Shown here: piece by piece, positions 9,962-24,600 of the stretch
How the letters are laid out: every line of letters begins with the position of its first letter
Numbering within the stretch: the stretch's first letter is position 1
Source: Varroa destructor
Taxonomy: Eukaryota > Arthropoda > Arachnida > Mesostigmata > Varroidae
Reading direction: 5' to 3'
Assembly: GCF_002443255.2 (NCBI RefSeq)
Contig: NW_019211455.1
Location: forward strand, 20,931,126 to 20,995,125
Length of the DNA: 64,000 bases
Translations under genes and position numbers: made by a program
The notes under the pieces: model-generated
What the model was told of the DNA's origin: nothing
The model's input: the letters and a program-made list of their open reading frames with translations, nothing else
Database searches by the model: none

Positions 9962-12157
9962 AGTTATCATATATATTATATACATGGTATATGACGGATA
10001 GCTCGAAGCTTGAATCAATTTCGAAGAATTAGGTACCTGACTCGACAGAGACGTCGCGTCTCAAAGCAGTATTGTTATCAAAACATCGTCTCCATGTAAA
10101 TAGGAAACCATAGCTTACAGTGTCATGTATGCTTCTACGAGGCCCGCGCTGAGTCACCTATCGTAGTAGAAGAGTGCGCAGTACATTAGAGCTCCATAAA
10201 AACATGTGAGGCCAGGAAGGTATTGAAGTTAACTACTCGTGTCATCATCAACTTCGTACGGGTGCTGAAATCTACGAGGCGATAAAAATGCTCTCTGTTG
10301 CTTCAAACACTGTGTTTACAACAGACATGCCAGGCTGCTTCCGCTTCATATCGACCATCAAATATACACTAGGTCAATACCCCTGTTATGAGACAGGCTG
10401 TGTACATAATATGCTGGGTTCATGGCTGATAAAACAAGTAAAAATTAAGTTAACCGAACTACCGCCATGGAACTAGGACAACGCCGCAGTCATTTGAACA
10501 GATAGCAACGATCCCAAATCGTTAACGTCTACTTGGGTGCGAGATTTGTTAGTGATATCATTTCATAGTTTCTGTTGTTAATGTATTAGCCAAACTGTTT
10601 ATTCAGTTTATTATTTGTTATTTGGCGACTAAGTATAACGCGACTTTCCGCAACAACAGCCGTATGCCATCCGCTGACCGTAATTGATGTGTATACATAT
10701 ATATCGGCACCACTAGCGACTTTAAAGGAGCACTCAGACTGTGCTTCAATTATTACAACTCAAACGACCTAAGAAAAAACCTATCTTTCCTATGTGTGGG
10801 TAATTTCGTGGCAGCTGGATTGTGCATAAACAACAACTATTTTCGATACGGTAAGACTGTTTTCGCACACCCCATATCGTGCTTTTGACTGGAACCAAGG
10901 CAAACGTTTTTTTTTTTAAGAGTGTTTAAATACGGGCGGCATAAGGGCAAGCCTATTTCGTGCAGCCCGAATATGGGAATAGACCTTGACATGACCGGCT
11001 CTGCCAAGGCCGCTACCCACTAATTATCAAGCGTTCCTTTATGCTTCACTTCAGACCTATTCGGGTCCTCACTTAAATACCGACTAACCTAAACGGATTT
11101 GTCCATATTCAAGCGTGCCGATGTCATCGTCCTATCGGTTCTCTCCATCACGACACAGTGGTCATTTTGTATCCAAAAGAGAAAGACAATAATTCTCCTA
11201 AAATCACACGTAGCATATTTTTAGATTTATAGTAAACCAAAACATAGCGCTGAAATCTCCAAGTAAATCACAGATACATTAGGCCTGAAGACCTATCACA
11301 AGAGCATACACATACAGACTGCAAACCCGAACAGCTGAAACGTAGCCTGTTCTACTTGGCTGATTCCTTCAGAATCATTTACTCCAGTTTTACTTCCGAA
11401 TCCTTTTTCAAGAATATTTCTAAATATGTTTTTACTTATAGCTACAGCGATGTGCTGCTAAGAAGTACTCAAGTTAACCAAGTTTCCTGGGCAGTCCTTC
11501 GGATCTGGCTGCTATCAATTTATCGGAATTAAAGCTGTAATACACTAGGCTAGCTAGGGCGCTAAGGAAAAGAAATCGACCGACCGACCGGTAGTAATAA
11601 ATCAATCGTTTGTGTCCAACTGAATTTTATTTTAGGGACACGTGCGATGATCTAGGTACGAAATCGATCGTAGTGACACCTCGCTTCGTGCTTGAGGGAA
11701 CCATCCATCTGAAGCAATGCCTAAAGATTGCACTCGCCCCAGATATAAAGCCCGAAACATTCAGGTCAGAGTTTGTATCGTATGTATGATAAAATTATGT
11801 ATAACGGCTCCCTTTCTACCCGTTCGATCGGGCTCTGTCGCTCGCTATAAATAAATAGCCTATTAGGCCTCAACTAAACAAGCCTACATCTAAGAACTCT
11901 CGTCTATAAATGAAAAAAGACTATTGTAACTTTGAGAATGATTATAGCTGTTTCAGATGGCCAATTTCTGTGGACATTTCTCGAAGTCAGTCGGAATAGA
12001 TTAAGGATAAAATATGTTTTATTTCCGGATGTTCGACTCGTTTAACCATGCAAGCCCCTGCAGGATTTACATACACAATTGCGGCATATTTGGCGTTTAA
12101 CATCGAAGCCTTTAATCAACGCCCCGTACATTTATACACCCCTTTTGAGTTGGACTT

Positions 12158-12182
12158 TTGTTGTTGTTGTTGTTGTTGTTTG
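12158..12182. repeat. (TTG)n microsatellite
   Basis: Uninterrupted TTG/GTT units, about eight copies. A second shorter GTT run lies near 12415-12426 inside the adjacent GC-rich block. Confidence 0.95.
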
Positions 12183-12294
12183 TCAAGCTGACAAACGAGA
12201 GAAATCGGTTAATATATTGATACAATAAAATCACAAATAATTTACTTACCCGGTAATTGTGACAGAAATGAATAAGAACGATTAGACTATGAAA

Positions 12295-12650
12295 TTATTT
12301 CTTCCGTATCATTTGAACACATCCACCCATATACACTGTACTATTGGATTGACTTGTACCGTTAGAGAGCTGCTCGAACAGCCTACCGATCAGCTCAACA
12401 CACTTCCCCTTATATTGTTGTTGTTGTCCCTGGTGCTCGTCACAACACAGTTTGTAATATTCGGCTCCGTGCGGCGTCGCCATCGAGACCAAACAATCTG
12501 TGTCCCGTTCCAGTGTCTTGGCTTCTCCGTGGTAATTGTCGGTTTTCTGCTACGGCACGCGCGTCTGTAGGGTTCACTCCTGCAAACAGTGCCCTTAATA
12601 CTAACAAAGACGCCGCACGACGACCCGGAACGTTTTGGAAGAATGATTCG
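12295..12650. other. GC-richer block open in several frames, possible exon
   Basis: Three frames are open here at once. The minus frame from a possible acceptor (gccgtagcag, next base 12546) down to about 12371 has the most protein-like sequence, with HGEAKTLERDTDCLVSM and GKCVELIGRLFEQL. I do not recognise it. The plus frame at 12289-12570 contains a hydrophobic run (LPLILLLLSLVLVTTQFVIF) that might be a membrane segment or chance. Overlapping open frames are expected where GC is raised, so none is called as a gene. Confidence 0.2.
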
Positions 12651-15538
12651 TTTCAAAAGTGTGTTACTGTTACTGCACTCCTCTTTATGCTAAGCGTTAA
12701 CCACACAATATGTGTATGAGCGTACAACCGTAAAACCCAACGTCGCAAGCTGCCGACTTACTGCTGCTGTTGCCAGTTACCGGATATATTGTACGTTCCG
12801 ATCCGATAGGAAGCGTGGAGTATTTCGAATCAGATCGAAACAACGTTAAAAAAGGTGGCGGGCTAAAATACACTCTTCATGAATCTATAGGCAGATGAAA
12901 TTGTATGCGCTGACATTGTTTACTCTCTTTCTCACAGAAGACTAGTTTGAATGTAAACACGATCACACATATGCATCGGTGCATTTTGCTTAGGAGAAAT
13001 AAAGCCTGCAGAGAATTATACGAATAGGCACTGATGCTGGTATTAAGCGGATCAAGCAGAATCTCTTTCCTAAATGGGTTTCCATTTATCGTATTAATCA
13101 ACAGTGAAAATTGAGGATTATGTGAACTCAGAGATAAGGACACACAACAATGATTAGAAGGGCCTTTATCCTACGCATGTTACGAATGCTGGTACGTGAG
13201 ATTATCTTATAAAGAACGATTCTTGTTTAAATATAGGAAAAGATATTTTTCACTGTGGCCTGTCTGTTCCACAGGTGTTAGCCACTTTTCGACTAGAAGC
13301 TAGATTAATTATGGATGTTTCAATCACTCAATGTTTGTTTGTTTATCGATGCCTTTGTTCCTATTTAAGATGATTGAATAACAGCGTTCTCCATTTCGTC
13401 GGAGCTCTTAATAACGCAGTCACTTTCACACAGTCGCAAATTTGTGCTCTATCCCTGTCTTGAGTTTACATAGTGTCGATGACACCTGTCTATGTAAGTA
13501 GTATCATCAGGGGCACAATCTCAAGTGTTTTGATTCGTTATCGTACACACATACGTATTTCTTTACGTACATACGGCCTTTCTGTATTCCTAAACACTTG
13601 CTTTGAAGTTATCATAATTATAGCCAGGAAGTTATAAGTAACATAACGGTACGCCATGTTACTTATTGTTGGGGTTCGATTTTCGCCTGACGTCGCCGTC
13701 CGAGACTTTGAACTCCAGCATCGAAATAGTGCGAAACAATAGCAAGCGACTCAGTGCGCGTATATTATAGAGACTAATTGAATATTCGTACTTGATTAAT
13801 TCTCATGATACGAATGAGACAACAGTTTCGGGCTTTCCTGAATTTTCTTTGAATTGCTTTCTAGAGCGCCTTTCGGAACCATCTATACATAACAGTGTAT
13901 GCTAAAAACTGAGAAAGATAGATACAATACGAGCTCGCTTGCTTGTATTTAAGTATCCGTCATATGCATTTTCGTGCATCTCGAACGGCAATCGAATAGC
14001 AGCTATACATATACATGTACAGATACCACCATAATGCCTGCTGGCAATAATGGTTCACGCACTAACAAAGGATAATCGCTGAGAGTCTTGTGCTAGCGAG
14101 CAGTTTTCTGATCTTGCAAAAAGCAATCCGGTACAAAAGCGCCTTCCGGAATCCTGTTTAGTACTACATATACGCAAAAGAAGCAAGCGGCCACAGTACA
14201 TTCTCATGAGCCATTTAGCAGGATTCAAGTTATTCATTGATTCGCTGGACAAGTTCCTAATGGCCCCTAAAGTACTACACCCGATACTGCGACAGAAACG
14301 TGCATACTCATTGCAGAATTTGCGCGTACTTTCGCACAAGTACTGTGGTGGGGTCATGGGGGGGCCCGGCCGGACACGCGGTTAATACCACGGTAACTTA
14401 GTTAATTGGTGGAGTAGCAACTACCCAAGTGATTTATTTCTTACTTGTTTGGTTTCGCTCTGTAAACTACGCTCACGTTAAATAGAGTCGTCATTGAACG
14501 TGTTTTGTCAGCGGCCAATGCGGAACGACAGATTTCGGCGTACGCCCAAGCGCTGCATAGCTCGACAAAGAACTATTCCGCGTGCAAGGAAGCAGCCCGT
14601 TCCATCGTCCGCGCACACTTCTGCCTCAACCGTTCACGAAGTAGCAAATTTGCCCGCTGGCAATAATTTCTCCAAGTAGAAGTTGATCAGTCGATAGATC
14701 GTTGGCCGTCACCAAGAGCGGACGGCATATTTATTAGCAAAATGTTTACTATCCATGGATGAGCACCATGGTTAAAAGTCATAAAAGGCACGAACAACGC
14801 ATTGCTCTTTCACTTCTATATTCAGATTCGCAGGATGAAATATACCCACCTTATGCTTCATTAATCTTTCGTCTTTGTAAAGCGATCCGACATAGATCAG
14901 GGCAAGCTCATATATCGAGGGCAGCAAACAACGAACTACGTTGACGTGTTTAATCATCTAAAAGCGGTCATTAGAATCAACCACGCCTGTCTGTAATTGT
15001 AATGTTCCTCGTCAGCTCCTAAAGCTACTATGAAGGTTGACGACCTCAAAAAAAGGCCGGCGACCGTTAGCAACATCAGCACTGTGACCACCTATTCGGT
15101 TTATATTGAGCTAGAAGCAGTTATCTCTGTAACTGCTGGAATGAATAATCATAAATGTAATCGATCAAAGTTGCGCTTGTTTTGTGACTGCGTCCGCACT
15201 CGGCCGACTTACCAAACGTGAAGCCATCTCTACAATATGAAGAGGATATTATCTCTATGATATATGACAATGCCTAGAAGTCACTATGTTTTTGCGGCGG
15301 GGTGTGGCCTCGCTTCTAAGCGTCGTTTCTTTTGTGAAAGTTATTATCACTACGGTGACGACAACGATAAAACACTTCAACAAGTGTTGTTTCTATCTAA
15401 TACAATGCTAGTAGAGCACGCTTTTTTACATGTATCAGCTTATTGGTAATGAGTTCGATTAGTTCGCTGAATGATGATGCAATGTTCGCACAAAATCTTT
15501 TGGCAACTATGGATTTCCGAAGGCAACAAATAAGTTTT

Positions 15539-15572
15539 ACTCGAAGTTAGTTTTCTAAAACTAACTTCGAGT
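15539..15572. repeat. 34-bp near-perfect palindrome
   Basis: actcgaagttagtttt at 15539-15554 is repeated inverted at 15557-15572 with only two bases between. All 16 positions pair. The flanks do not continue the match. Chance occurrence of such a structure in 64 kb is very unlikely. Confidence 0.95.
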
Positions 15573-15878
15573 CTAACTCCATTCCACGAGACGAGTATAA
15601 TAAATCTGTATGTGTTCTGTTTCTGCGTGCCTCCATTATCAGAAACTCATACGAATTCCGACAAAGCCAACAGTCGATATCTTTCTCAGCTTAACGAGGT
15701 CTTCATTTGGCTTAGGCCTTCAGTGTTTAAACTGATGACGTGTTTTTCTCAATATTTTTATTCATTTCGGCTCGATAATTGCCTTGGAAGAATCTATCAG
15801 GCCAACTTAATATTGTACGATCGGGCCTATTTAATAACTTTGTCACACTGTTGCGATTCCAATATTGATCGGGAACCA

Positions 15879-15897
15879 ATATATATATATATATATA
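15879..15897. repeat. (AT)n microsatellite
   Basis: Short uninterrupted AT run; another lies about 180 bases downstream. Confidence 0.9.
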
Positions 15898-16072
15898 GTG
15901 CGTACCCAAGCTATAAATTTCATACGTTTTTTACACCAGCTCTGTAAGGGTAAGGATACGAGGAACTAAATCGAAAAAAAAACTGACCTTTGAGATAAAC
16001 GAAAGTAATGAATTGTTGTTCTTCCGAAAGGTCCTGCTACCTGGGTGTTACACAATAACACCAAGAACATCG

Positions 16073-16094
16073 ATATATATATATATATATATAT
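16073..16094. repeat. (AT)n microsatellite
   Basis: Eleven AT units without interruption, followed by gcatatg. Confidence 0.9.
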
Positions 16095-19000
16095 GCATAT
16101 GTCTGATGTATGAAGAGCTTCTGGGCGACGAAGTCACCGACTGTTCTCATGAGCCGAATGAAGGCTGAGCTGGCACACAGTGACTGAATAATACTATTCT
16201 TTCTATTTATATGAACTCCACAGCGCCTGAGGTTATTACAATATATGGGAATATGCTGTCGTTAATCAAGCCACCAAAAGGTGAGGACGTACTCGATCTG
16301 CAATCGGCCTTTCGGAATGATAATTCCCGTGCAGCTCATAAGTTCTGAGACTCGTGATCTGCAGAATTTATCACAAGATAAACGTTGATATGGACTCTAG
16401 TAGTCCTAGACCCGGACCCATGCCATGCTGATGGCTACTAAGTAAATAAAGAAATAAGCATTGAGGTGAAGCTGCGAAATATCCCAAAAGTAAAAAGCTT
16501 CTTAGGGAAGCGGGCACAAAGTAAAATTCTTAGGTTGCATGCATACTTCATAAGTACCGGAACAGCATTTATAAATGTTTGCTGTCTGGGCTTTATCAAA
16601 GGATTCATTGGCAGCACGTTATGTCAAATAATGAGATACTCAGACCTCATCATTGCTTTATAATGAAAAGTAATTCACGCGTTTATCGAAGCTAGAATTC
16701 CATTTCTTATTAGATATGTTTTATCTGCGTAAACTAAAATAAGCAATCTGTTAGTAAAATATAGTGGTGTCACACTTCGTACTTGTAAGATCCAGACACT
16801 GTAAATACGATACCCATGAACTAATGCTCTTAATTAACCTAGTTGCAGAGAACTTAAAAAGAATTACCACTCTGCTCTGCTACATCTCAATTGGCATTAA
16901 AGTTACTTATGCAAAAGCTAAATTTGGCATTTCGTTATTAACAATGCCTTCATGCGATTGACACAAATTTCCATGATATCGGGACATGGCATCCCGTAGC
17001 AAATTCAAATGCGCCCTAGGCCAGGGCAGCTTTTCGTTTCTAACTATTAGCAGCAGTCATCTTTTTACCTGAACGATTTGTCTTGTGGGCATTTCGAATA
17101 GGACATCATCAAATCAGGCGTCGAGATCGTCATCGACAAACATGAACCAAGTAACTACGATAATGATGAGAGTAATAACTGAAAATAGGCAGATTGCCAC
17201 CACTGCGCTTAGCTTGCAAAAACAGCTGAAATACAGGCAGAAAAAAATATCGTTAGTATTATGTTAAACGTTTTAATGATTTATATAAAATCTCTAAGGT
17301 ATGTAATCGTACTTTTAAATTACAAACATGGTGTGGTGAACTTAACTACTAATTAAATGACTGAAGTTGTACCTACACGGCCCATCGAAGGACCTTTGTG
17401 TCCTGGCCTTTTGTAGCTTGGTCTTTCTTTCTCGAAGAGTCGGCTTGCGAATCTATACGGACTGAATATTTCTGCGATGACACCTGTTGACGCTTGGGCG
17501 TGCTTACCTTGGCGCTCTGTGTACTCTACTCGCCCGCCTAAAGCAAATGTCGAAATACAAGCGTTCAGTCCCCCTCTTCCCTTCCCCCTAAACTTCGAGC
17601 TTCGGTAACCTTCACACCAAGCCACCACCGAACTGACCTGAGAGTTAACATCAAGGCTGAGACGGAAACGTTTCAGTACCCTCCTTGTTCTCCTAGATGG
17701 AACGACATGGTGGCGGCTCTAGACAGCCTGGGCTCTACAATCCGTAACGACTCGACGTGGGAACCTGTTGATAAGTACGTATCCAGAAACTTCTCCTATA
17801 TCAATCCGTAACGATCGTTCGGACAAGGGTCCATCTATCGTACATGCCTGACATATGTCATTCCAAGGCCTTTCAACCTAATGGCGGACACCATGAGAAA
17901 CTTTCTATCCGAGACGGGCCCACCGTTACGAGCCACGCTAATACAACGAGCTTGGCTACTGGGGGAGAAGCACTAGAATACCTAGCTTGGAAACAAAGCT
18001 GCATATAGCATAGGACGCAGATTAGATACAGAAGTTTAGATGAGCTGTAAACTTCTCCCACGTCTTCCCGTCGCTGGCGATAGATTCGAACCAATATTGG
18101 GCTTGGAAGAAGTCATTAAGCAAAGAGCAGGCGTTTACCGGCGCAACCAGTCGTAGGCACCTATTACTGTCTCAGACGTCCTAACCTATTATTATTATTC
18201 AGGCCGAGAGTAGTCAAAAAATAGTAGACTTGGCTGTGAAACGCTCCACTATGAGCTTAAATCTGGCGAATTGTTTTCTCCATCAGCGGGTTTATCGGTC
18301 TTTTGATCACGATTCATTGTCCTCCTCTCGCTGCCGCCCATCGCCGCGACGATGCACTACTGTAGGGTTAAACGCTATTTGTTTGGACTCTTCGTTTTTA
18401 CAGAGCCATAGCAAAATAAATGACATTGGTCGACCACACCCTAAATATTTTGCTCATGTAATTCATGGCTATATTTCTCCTGTTTTTAGCGTCCGGTATA
18501 GTAATCATTGTAATTTCTTTGTCTATAGAAGTGGCTACGAAGGCTTCGATTTCTTTTACACAATAAAAGTTTACACGAAAGAGAACTAGCCACTTCGTAA
18601 GACGATAATTTGAGCCACGGGGAACAGGTAGTTTATAAGAACACACAGTAAAAACGCTTAATATTTGATTTCAATGAGCTGGATTCGTCGAACAAATCCC
18701 AAATGATGTACACTAATTTTAATATGAAAATTAATATTTTACGCGATAATTATAATTAACATCGGGGCGTAGTGGCTATTATTACTCAATTTGGGCTATA
18801 GTAAACGTTATCACAATATCCGCTTACTTGACCGCCTAAACGAGAAGGCCAATGGACTACATTTTTCGCGCGCGATCTATGCGTAGGAGATTATGTAACA
18901 GACACTACCGAACAGCGGTTTTTGTCGCTTTTTCTCGTCGACGCAACAGAGTAGACTTGCTCTGCCTGAAGCAAAATGTTGAATCCGGAACGGTTACAAT

Positions 19001-19589
19001 TGCTTTACCAGTATCAGTTATTGCTGGGTAGATTGGACAACCTATTTGCTTACTACATTTGTGACACGTTGAAGCTTAGGTTGGAAGGGGGCATAGATAC
19101 ACCGTTCGTTTCGTTTTGGAAGCTAGCCATCTGTCTTATGGAATGCCTAACGGCGACACCGGACATTTCGAGTTTCTACTGTCGCGTTCCACGTAGTCGC
19201 CCCTGCGACCTTCTATTAAATGTTCGGTTCCACTCCGTCAACATCCCGCTGTTCTTAGTACAATTATACTATCACCGTGCTTATGTTATTTGCTCCTGAG
19301 CACTCAGCTAGTTCCAAGATGTAATTGATTGAAACTTAAAATTGCATGTAAACATTATGCCACGAAAAGAAGAAAATGATCTATCGTCTCCCGAAGCCAA
19401 GCACGTAAAACATATTTGACACCCTGGAAGAAAATTATTAAGAGGTACGCGACATATTGAAGTTGTATGCGAATGGTGTTGCATTTAAAATTTTGCACAA
19501 TCGATGTTATGTTGGAAAGCCCAATGAGGTACATGTTATTAAGTTAGCCAAACTCACTTTTACGATGGAACGTTATTTTCATGTATTGT

Positions 19590-19607
19590 AAAAAAAAAAA
19601 AAAAAAA
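19590..19607. repeat. 18-base A run
   Basis: Longest homopolymer noticed in the window. No target-site duplication or retroposed body could be recognised before it, so I cannot say it is a retroposon tail. Confidence 0.9.
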
Positions 19608-20278
19608 CCTTTCAAAGAGGTTATCTTTCGCCTATTGGTAAGACACTTTTTTTTTGGTTTAAAACTTTGTTATGGAAAAAGAGAATGATGATGGTGATTG
19701 TTATTATTATATTGCAAATACATGTACGGAAATCAGCGCCACCTACTCGTGGTTTGCTCTGTCTTCTTCGGACCAGTGCAGCAGCAGACTGGTAAACTCC
19801 AGAAAACTCTGAATGGTCAACCACATAATCTAACGCGTACGAATTAGCTAAAATTGAGAAATGCTCAGCGTCTTAGATCTAAGCACACCTTTTCGGAGAC
19901 ACTTATCGCCTTTACGACTGTTTGTAGGATACTGAAGTTGGTCGTGATGAATCGTCGCAGGGTGAACATGTTGATAAGCAACACCATTGTTAGATCGCAC
20001 CTGCGGTTTTTGGATGTCTGCGATGCCTTCTTTCGAGTCGTCGCTATTTTTTTCTTAAGTAAACCGCTTGTGATCTAGTATCTGCAGTATGTATAGGCTT
20101 TTCGATTGGCGAGCCGTGTTTCGGTCTACGATACGCCGCTCGAACATACCGAACCTTTATTACTACCTATTAGGTATATTATATGCAGAAAATCGACCGA
20201 AGGATGAACATAATTTCACTGTGATAGCTTTAATTTTCACTATAATGGCATTGATTATCGAGCAGTAATTTCACACCT

Positions 20279-20317
20279 TTTTAATTTGCCTCCTATATAA
20301 GAGGAGGCAAATTAAAA
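20279..20317. repeat. 16-bp perfect hairpin with 7-base loop
   Basis: ttttaatttgcctcct at 20279-20294 is repeated inverted at 20302-20317 around atataag. All 16 positions pair. No flanking target duplication was apparent. Confidence 0.95.
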
Positions 20318-21620
20318 CACGGGCCCTATACAAGTCTATCCCTAAGTATATGATTCGCTAGACTGTTGCTTGGGGCCGTCAGATGCTAACGTTTGAAACT
20401 TATAACCCAGCAACGCTTCATCCTGTATAGAGCTTTCCGAGAATTGATCTATCAACTAGTATTCGTATTGTTTTTCAGTGTTCCCTATTGTGTTATCTTA
20501 TGTCACTGGTAATTATAAATTTTAGTTGGGCACTCAATACATTTTTTCTGGGCCCGAAAATATTGCGCCGGTAAGGATGCTAGGGATACGATGAGCAAGT
20601 AGTTAAGATTATTTTTCTAATGTTTGATGTGCGGTACTTGAGTCGCTGGATTGGCTTTCAACATGAAACGAAGTATGTTTACGCTCTCACTCGAACCTAG
20701 ATTACGACGTATTCCTATGCTTAGCAGGGTAAACATGTTATTCACTGCGCTATAATGGGGACCATGTTGCCAGGCGTGTCAGTCTAGAGGTAAAAGAAGT
20801 GTTACATCCGAGTTGAATGAATTTTGCCCGAACTAGATTTCTATTGAAATTATAAAACAGTTTCGATGATGATGATGATGCTAGTACCAATGTTCCACGT
20901 ATTCCCCCATCCCCGTATAGAATTGACGGATTGCCTGCGGCGGGCAGCCCTCGGTTACGCAGTAAAGCTAATATTGCTTTCATAGAGTTTTTTCGTTGCG
21001 GAAGTAGATTACACCCAGGGGGTAGTGCTACCACATATGTCAGCCTGTCCGGACGGGGCACGAGCTCTGGCAGCAAAATCATAAACGTGTGGACTTTCTA
21101 AGCGGCTACCGTCTATTTGCAAACCATTACGTATGGGCCCATAATTCAGTCAGCTAAATGACGCCATTCTGCCCTGTTCGCTGAAGGCAACTTTCGTAAA
21201 TTATAAACCCGAAATTAATTATAGCAGGTCCGTGTATTTGTAAGCTTCGCCTAATTGAGCAAGCGCTACCTATAAAATAATATTGACCATTTATTGGCCT
21301 TATCGTAGTTACAGTTATATTATATTACAGGCAGTGATTTTTAAAAGTTTCCTGATTCAGAGGCTTAAATCAGCTACTTCTGCGCAACTTATGCAATAGT
21401 CATATGGGACTCGGAAAGTTGTGATCATAAGCATTATCAAAAATATGTATGATAGGACGAATCAATTTCTACTTTGCAGCGACGCCTTATAATTTTATAT
21501 AAGGGCTCGCTTGGATATATAGCAGTTACTTCTACCGTTTCCTGTTGATCGTCTATTGATCCACACACAAACACATTCGATATTCCTCAACGAAACTTAA
21601 CTCTCTGAAGACTATTGCAT

Positions 21621-21622
<2 letters not shown>

Positions 21623-21673
<51 letters not shown>
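21623..21673. repeat. (TA)n microsatellite, about 51 bp
   Basis: The longest uninterrupted dinucleotide run in the window, about 25 units. Likely polymorphic in length. Confidence 0.97.
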
Positions 21674-21675
<2 letters not shown>

Positions 21676-24600
21676 CACAGCATTGCAGTATAATTGCGGT
21701 AATGTTTCCTTTAGGATAGGTTTACAATCCGACTATCTGTCAGTGCCGTTTGACAGGCAGTGTGACGGCAAGGAAGCAGCTGTATGGCAGCTTTGCCAGC
21801 TCCCAACACTCATTTCGAGATTACATTAGATAAGGGCTTCTTGAAGAGCCTAGGTACATTTTCTTGCTGGTGCTGGAATATTTATCAATTTTCATTGATG
21901 CCTTCCTTGCATGGAGTAGCACCTGGCATCGCTTCGCAGTCGATTTTGCTGGAGGTCATTTACCAAAACGCGAGCTAAATTCCCGCTGAAATAAAACCCC
22001 GCGGTGCTTCGTATTGAAACGGGTTTCCTCTAGGGTTTAGACGTGCCACCATCAGGATTTTAAAACTATGATACGTATCAAGAGCGAATGATGAGCTCTT
22101 TACGGCTTCGCAGTTGAGAACTCAAGTAGACCTAGAGTTACGTTACGCTGGTTTCGTAACACCGATCGTAGTGCTATACTCTTATATAGCTAGTTACCAT
22201 GTGGGACTTTGGATAGGTAACTGTCAGTCGCTGTAGAAGGAGGTAGTTCGGTAAATAAATCTTGCGTACCTTTAATTCAAACGTATACGATGGACTACAT
22301 AGGAAATTCTGTTTCTCTTATTAATCGTATTAAATTTCGTTTATTGTCGAAAGGCCACATCGACTTTTTATGTGCGATAAAAAGCGGCGAATGGAAGCGG
22401 ACTGCTCGGCTAAATTGACACGTTATATGACTCGCTTTGTCGAGCCTCGATTCCTTCCCAGCGAACCTCTGAAGGCCTGGTGTTTTAGGTGTGAAAAATT
22501 AATTATTGTTTTTTTACTCCGTCCTCATATCATCTAGAGGACTCCTGACAAGTTACTCAAGTTAAAGCTTGTGACTTCAACTAGACGCGCACAATTCGTC
22601 TGATTCAATAATATTCTATCAATCTCTATATGTATCCAAAATGCTCTGCGACTGTTGACAAATTAGGCGGAAATTGATTGAATCAAATCATTTTTAACGT
22701 GCTTTCACATTAACCTAATTGGGCATCGATGGACTTGTTTCTTTTGTGAAACAACGGCGTTACCAGCTGAAAGTTCGTATTACTGGAGACGTCTGTTACG
22801 TGACAATTTATGTTACGCGTTTAAAAGTGCCCAGTAGTTGACTAAGCAAAATTTATGAACAGCTCTTTTCACAAACACCCCGGTTCTCTTTGTTTATTTC
22901 CTTCTTCTTCCCGGGGGATTATCTTTATTCTTCAACTTTCAATAGTTTGAAATCAACGAAGAGTTTTGTAGGAGGGAGCGACAGGTACAAGAAACCCTCG
23001 TCGCCTTCGGAATGATAATGCAGATGAAATTTTTTAGAGAGAGAAATAAAGGCTCACTTGAAACTTTTAGGCAAAATAGATTATAGCATTTATTAATGGC
23101 AGTTCAAAGTAAGCTAAGCGTTTACGTCAACTCCTCTTTAGGCAGACTGTATTGCTATCATTACGTCATTTATCTGTATCACGCCACGTCTCTTTTTGCG
23201 TTTAATGAAGGAATCGAATAGAAATGAATTGCTCACTTGATACTCATGCTACCCCCTCGCTGCCATGATACTGTACGTTTTCACATGTGGCAATATTTAC
23301 AAGCAGCCCGTAGAAACAATCGACCTCGGTTTGTTTCCGGCAGGAAGTTAGACTTCGTACAGATGAGCATCGTCTGTCTCTTAGCGCACCCATCAGCAAA
23401 ATTCATAGGGTAAGCTGTACGCAGTATGTGCAGTGTGCGCGTTAGTCCTTTTCTACATTTACGCACTCAACGTTGTGACACTCTACCCAGCACAGAAATT
23501 GCGTCGTTTCCATGCGATTCCGTGTTCTCTGCGATGAGCTCTCATTTTTGAGGAACGGGATCACCTAACCCCTTTCACAACGGAAAAAGTCCTCTGCTGC
23601 GCCTGGCGATCGAAGACCGTTCATCGGCCAGTACTGCCCGATAGTCACGGCAGCTTTAACGAGGCGCCATCGACAACAGCGGCAACAGGGGCAGATTCAT
23701 GGCAAGCGTGTCATAGAGATCCATATCGTAACGTAGCAGCAGATGCCAGCAGCGGTGCCGCTAATCACCTGTTAATATTTCAGCAATATATATAAATACT
23801 GGTGAATTCATAGAGCAGCAGCAACACAGCTGGTACCTAACAGACTTTGTATTGGCGGTACGAAGGTCACCGCTTCATCACCAGGAGTGCAGAGCAGTAA
23901 CAGCTTCTGCGGCCGTATCCGCCTACGTGCTGCTCGGGCCAACATGTCAGATTTGATTTTTCCTCTCTTGGACAATACCACACAACGGCCCATGGGTTTT
24001 AGGTAGATCATGGAATAGAGTAGGTTGCGATGTGAAATCAATAAATACGCAGACGAGTAGCTGCTTGCAGTCTGGCACTTTTCCTTATAAGACCGCGCGA
24101 TCTCCATCTCCGCCGTTATTTTCCTGCAGCAATTGTAAGTCCTGTGAATTGGTAATAGTTGCTACGATATGTTTTCTGATCAGTAGTAGACAGTTTCATA
24201 GTACAATAGCTGCCATGACGATGTTAAAAGTCAAGGGTAAGATGGCTAAACACCCTTATTGTGTCTGCTTGTGAGTCGTCTCATGATCGCGGAAATATGA
24301 TGGAGGATGAGGTGGTTCTTCTGTTAAATGCCCTTCGAGTTGGCACAGCCATATTTGTGGGCTACAAAATAATGGAACGGTAACGAAATTGGACGGGTTA
24401 GGCGATAACCGTTGATAACTAAACGTGAGCTTCAATGAAACAAATGAAAAAAAAAAACAAATAGTTCATTATGGTAAAACTAATCAATGATAAAAATATA
24501 TATATCGCCGCTTTCATCGAAGGCGTTTGTAGCTTTACGTCTAAAAATTGTATAGAAAATAGGTACACGCATATGGTTATATGGTAGATGTATGTGGACT

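Larger units (their letters stand above)
8007..12290. other. AT-rich non-coding stretch upstream of the Bicaudal-C-like gene
   Basis: Holds a 13-base A run at 8161-8173, two overlapping minus-strand open frames (8660-9070 and 9042-9383), and a 12-bp inverted repeat at 9925-9961. I searched the minus strand for the N-terminal exon of Bicaudal-C without success; a lookalike near 11390 (KDSEVKLE) is followed at once by a stop. No other support for genes. Confidence 0.5.

Noticed and set aside
11370..11410. Minus-strand KDSEVKLE, faintly like the N-terminal motif of Bicaudal-C
   Set aside because: A stop follows immediately, the one possible donor has the wrong phase, and the match is only a few residues.
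18083..18099. GGTTCGAATCT on the minus strand, like a tRNA T-loop
   Set aside because: The flanking bases do not form a T-stem and no acceptor or anticodon stem could be built around it.
19590..19607. A run taken as a possible retroposon tail
   Set aside because: No recognisable body, promoter boxes or flanking duplication could be seen.
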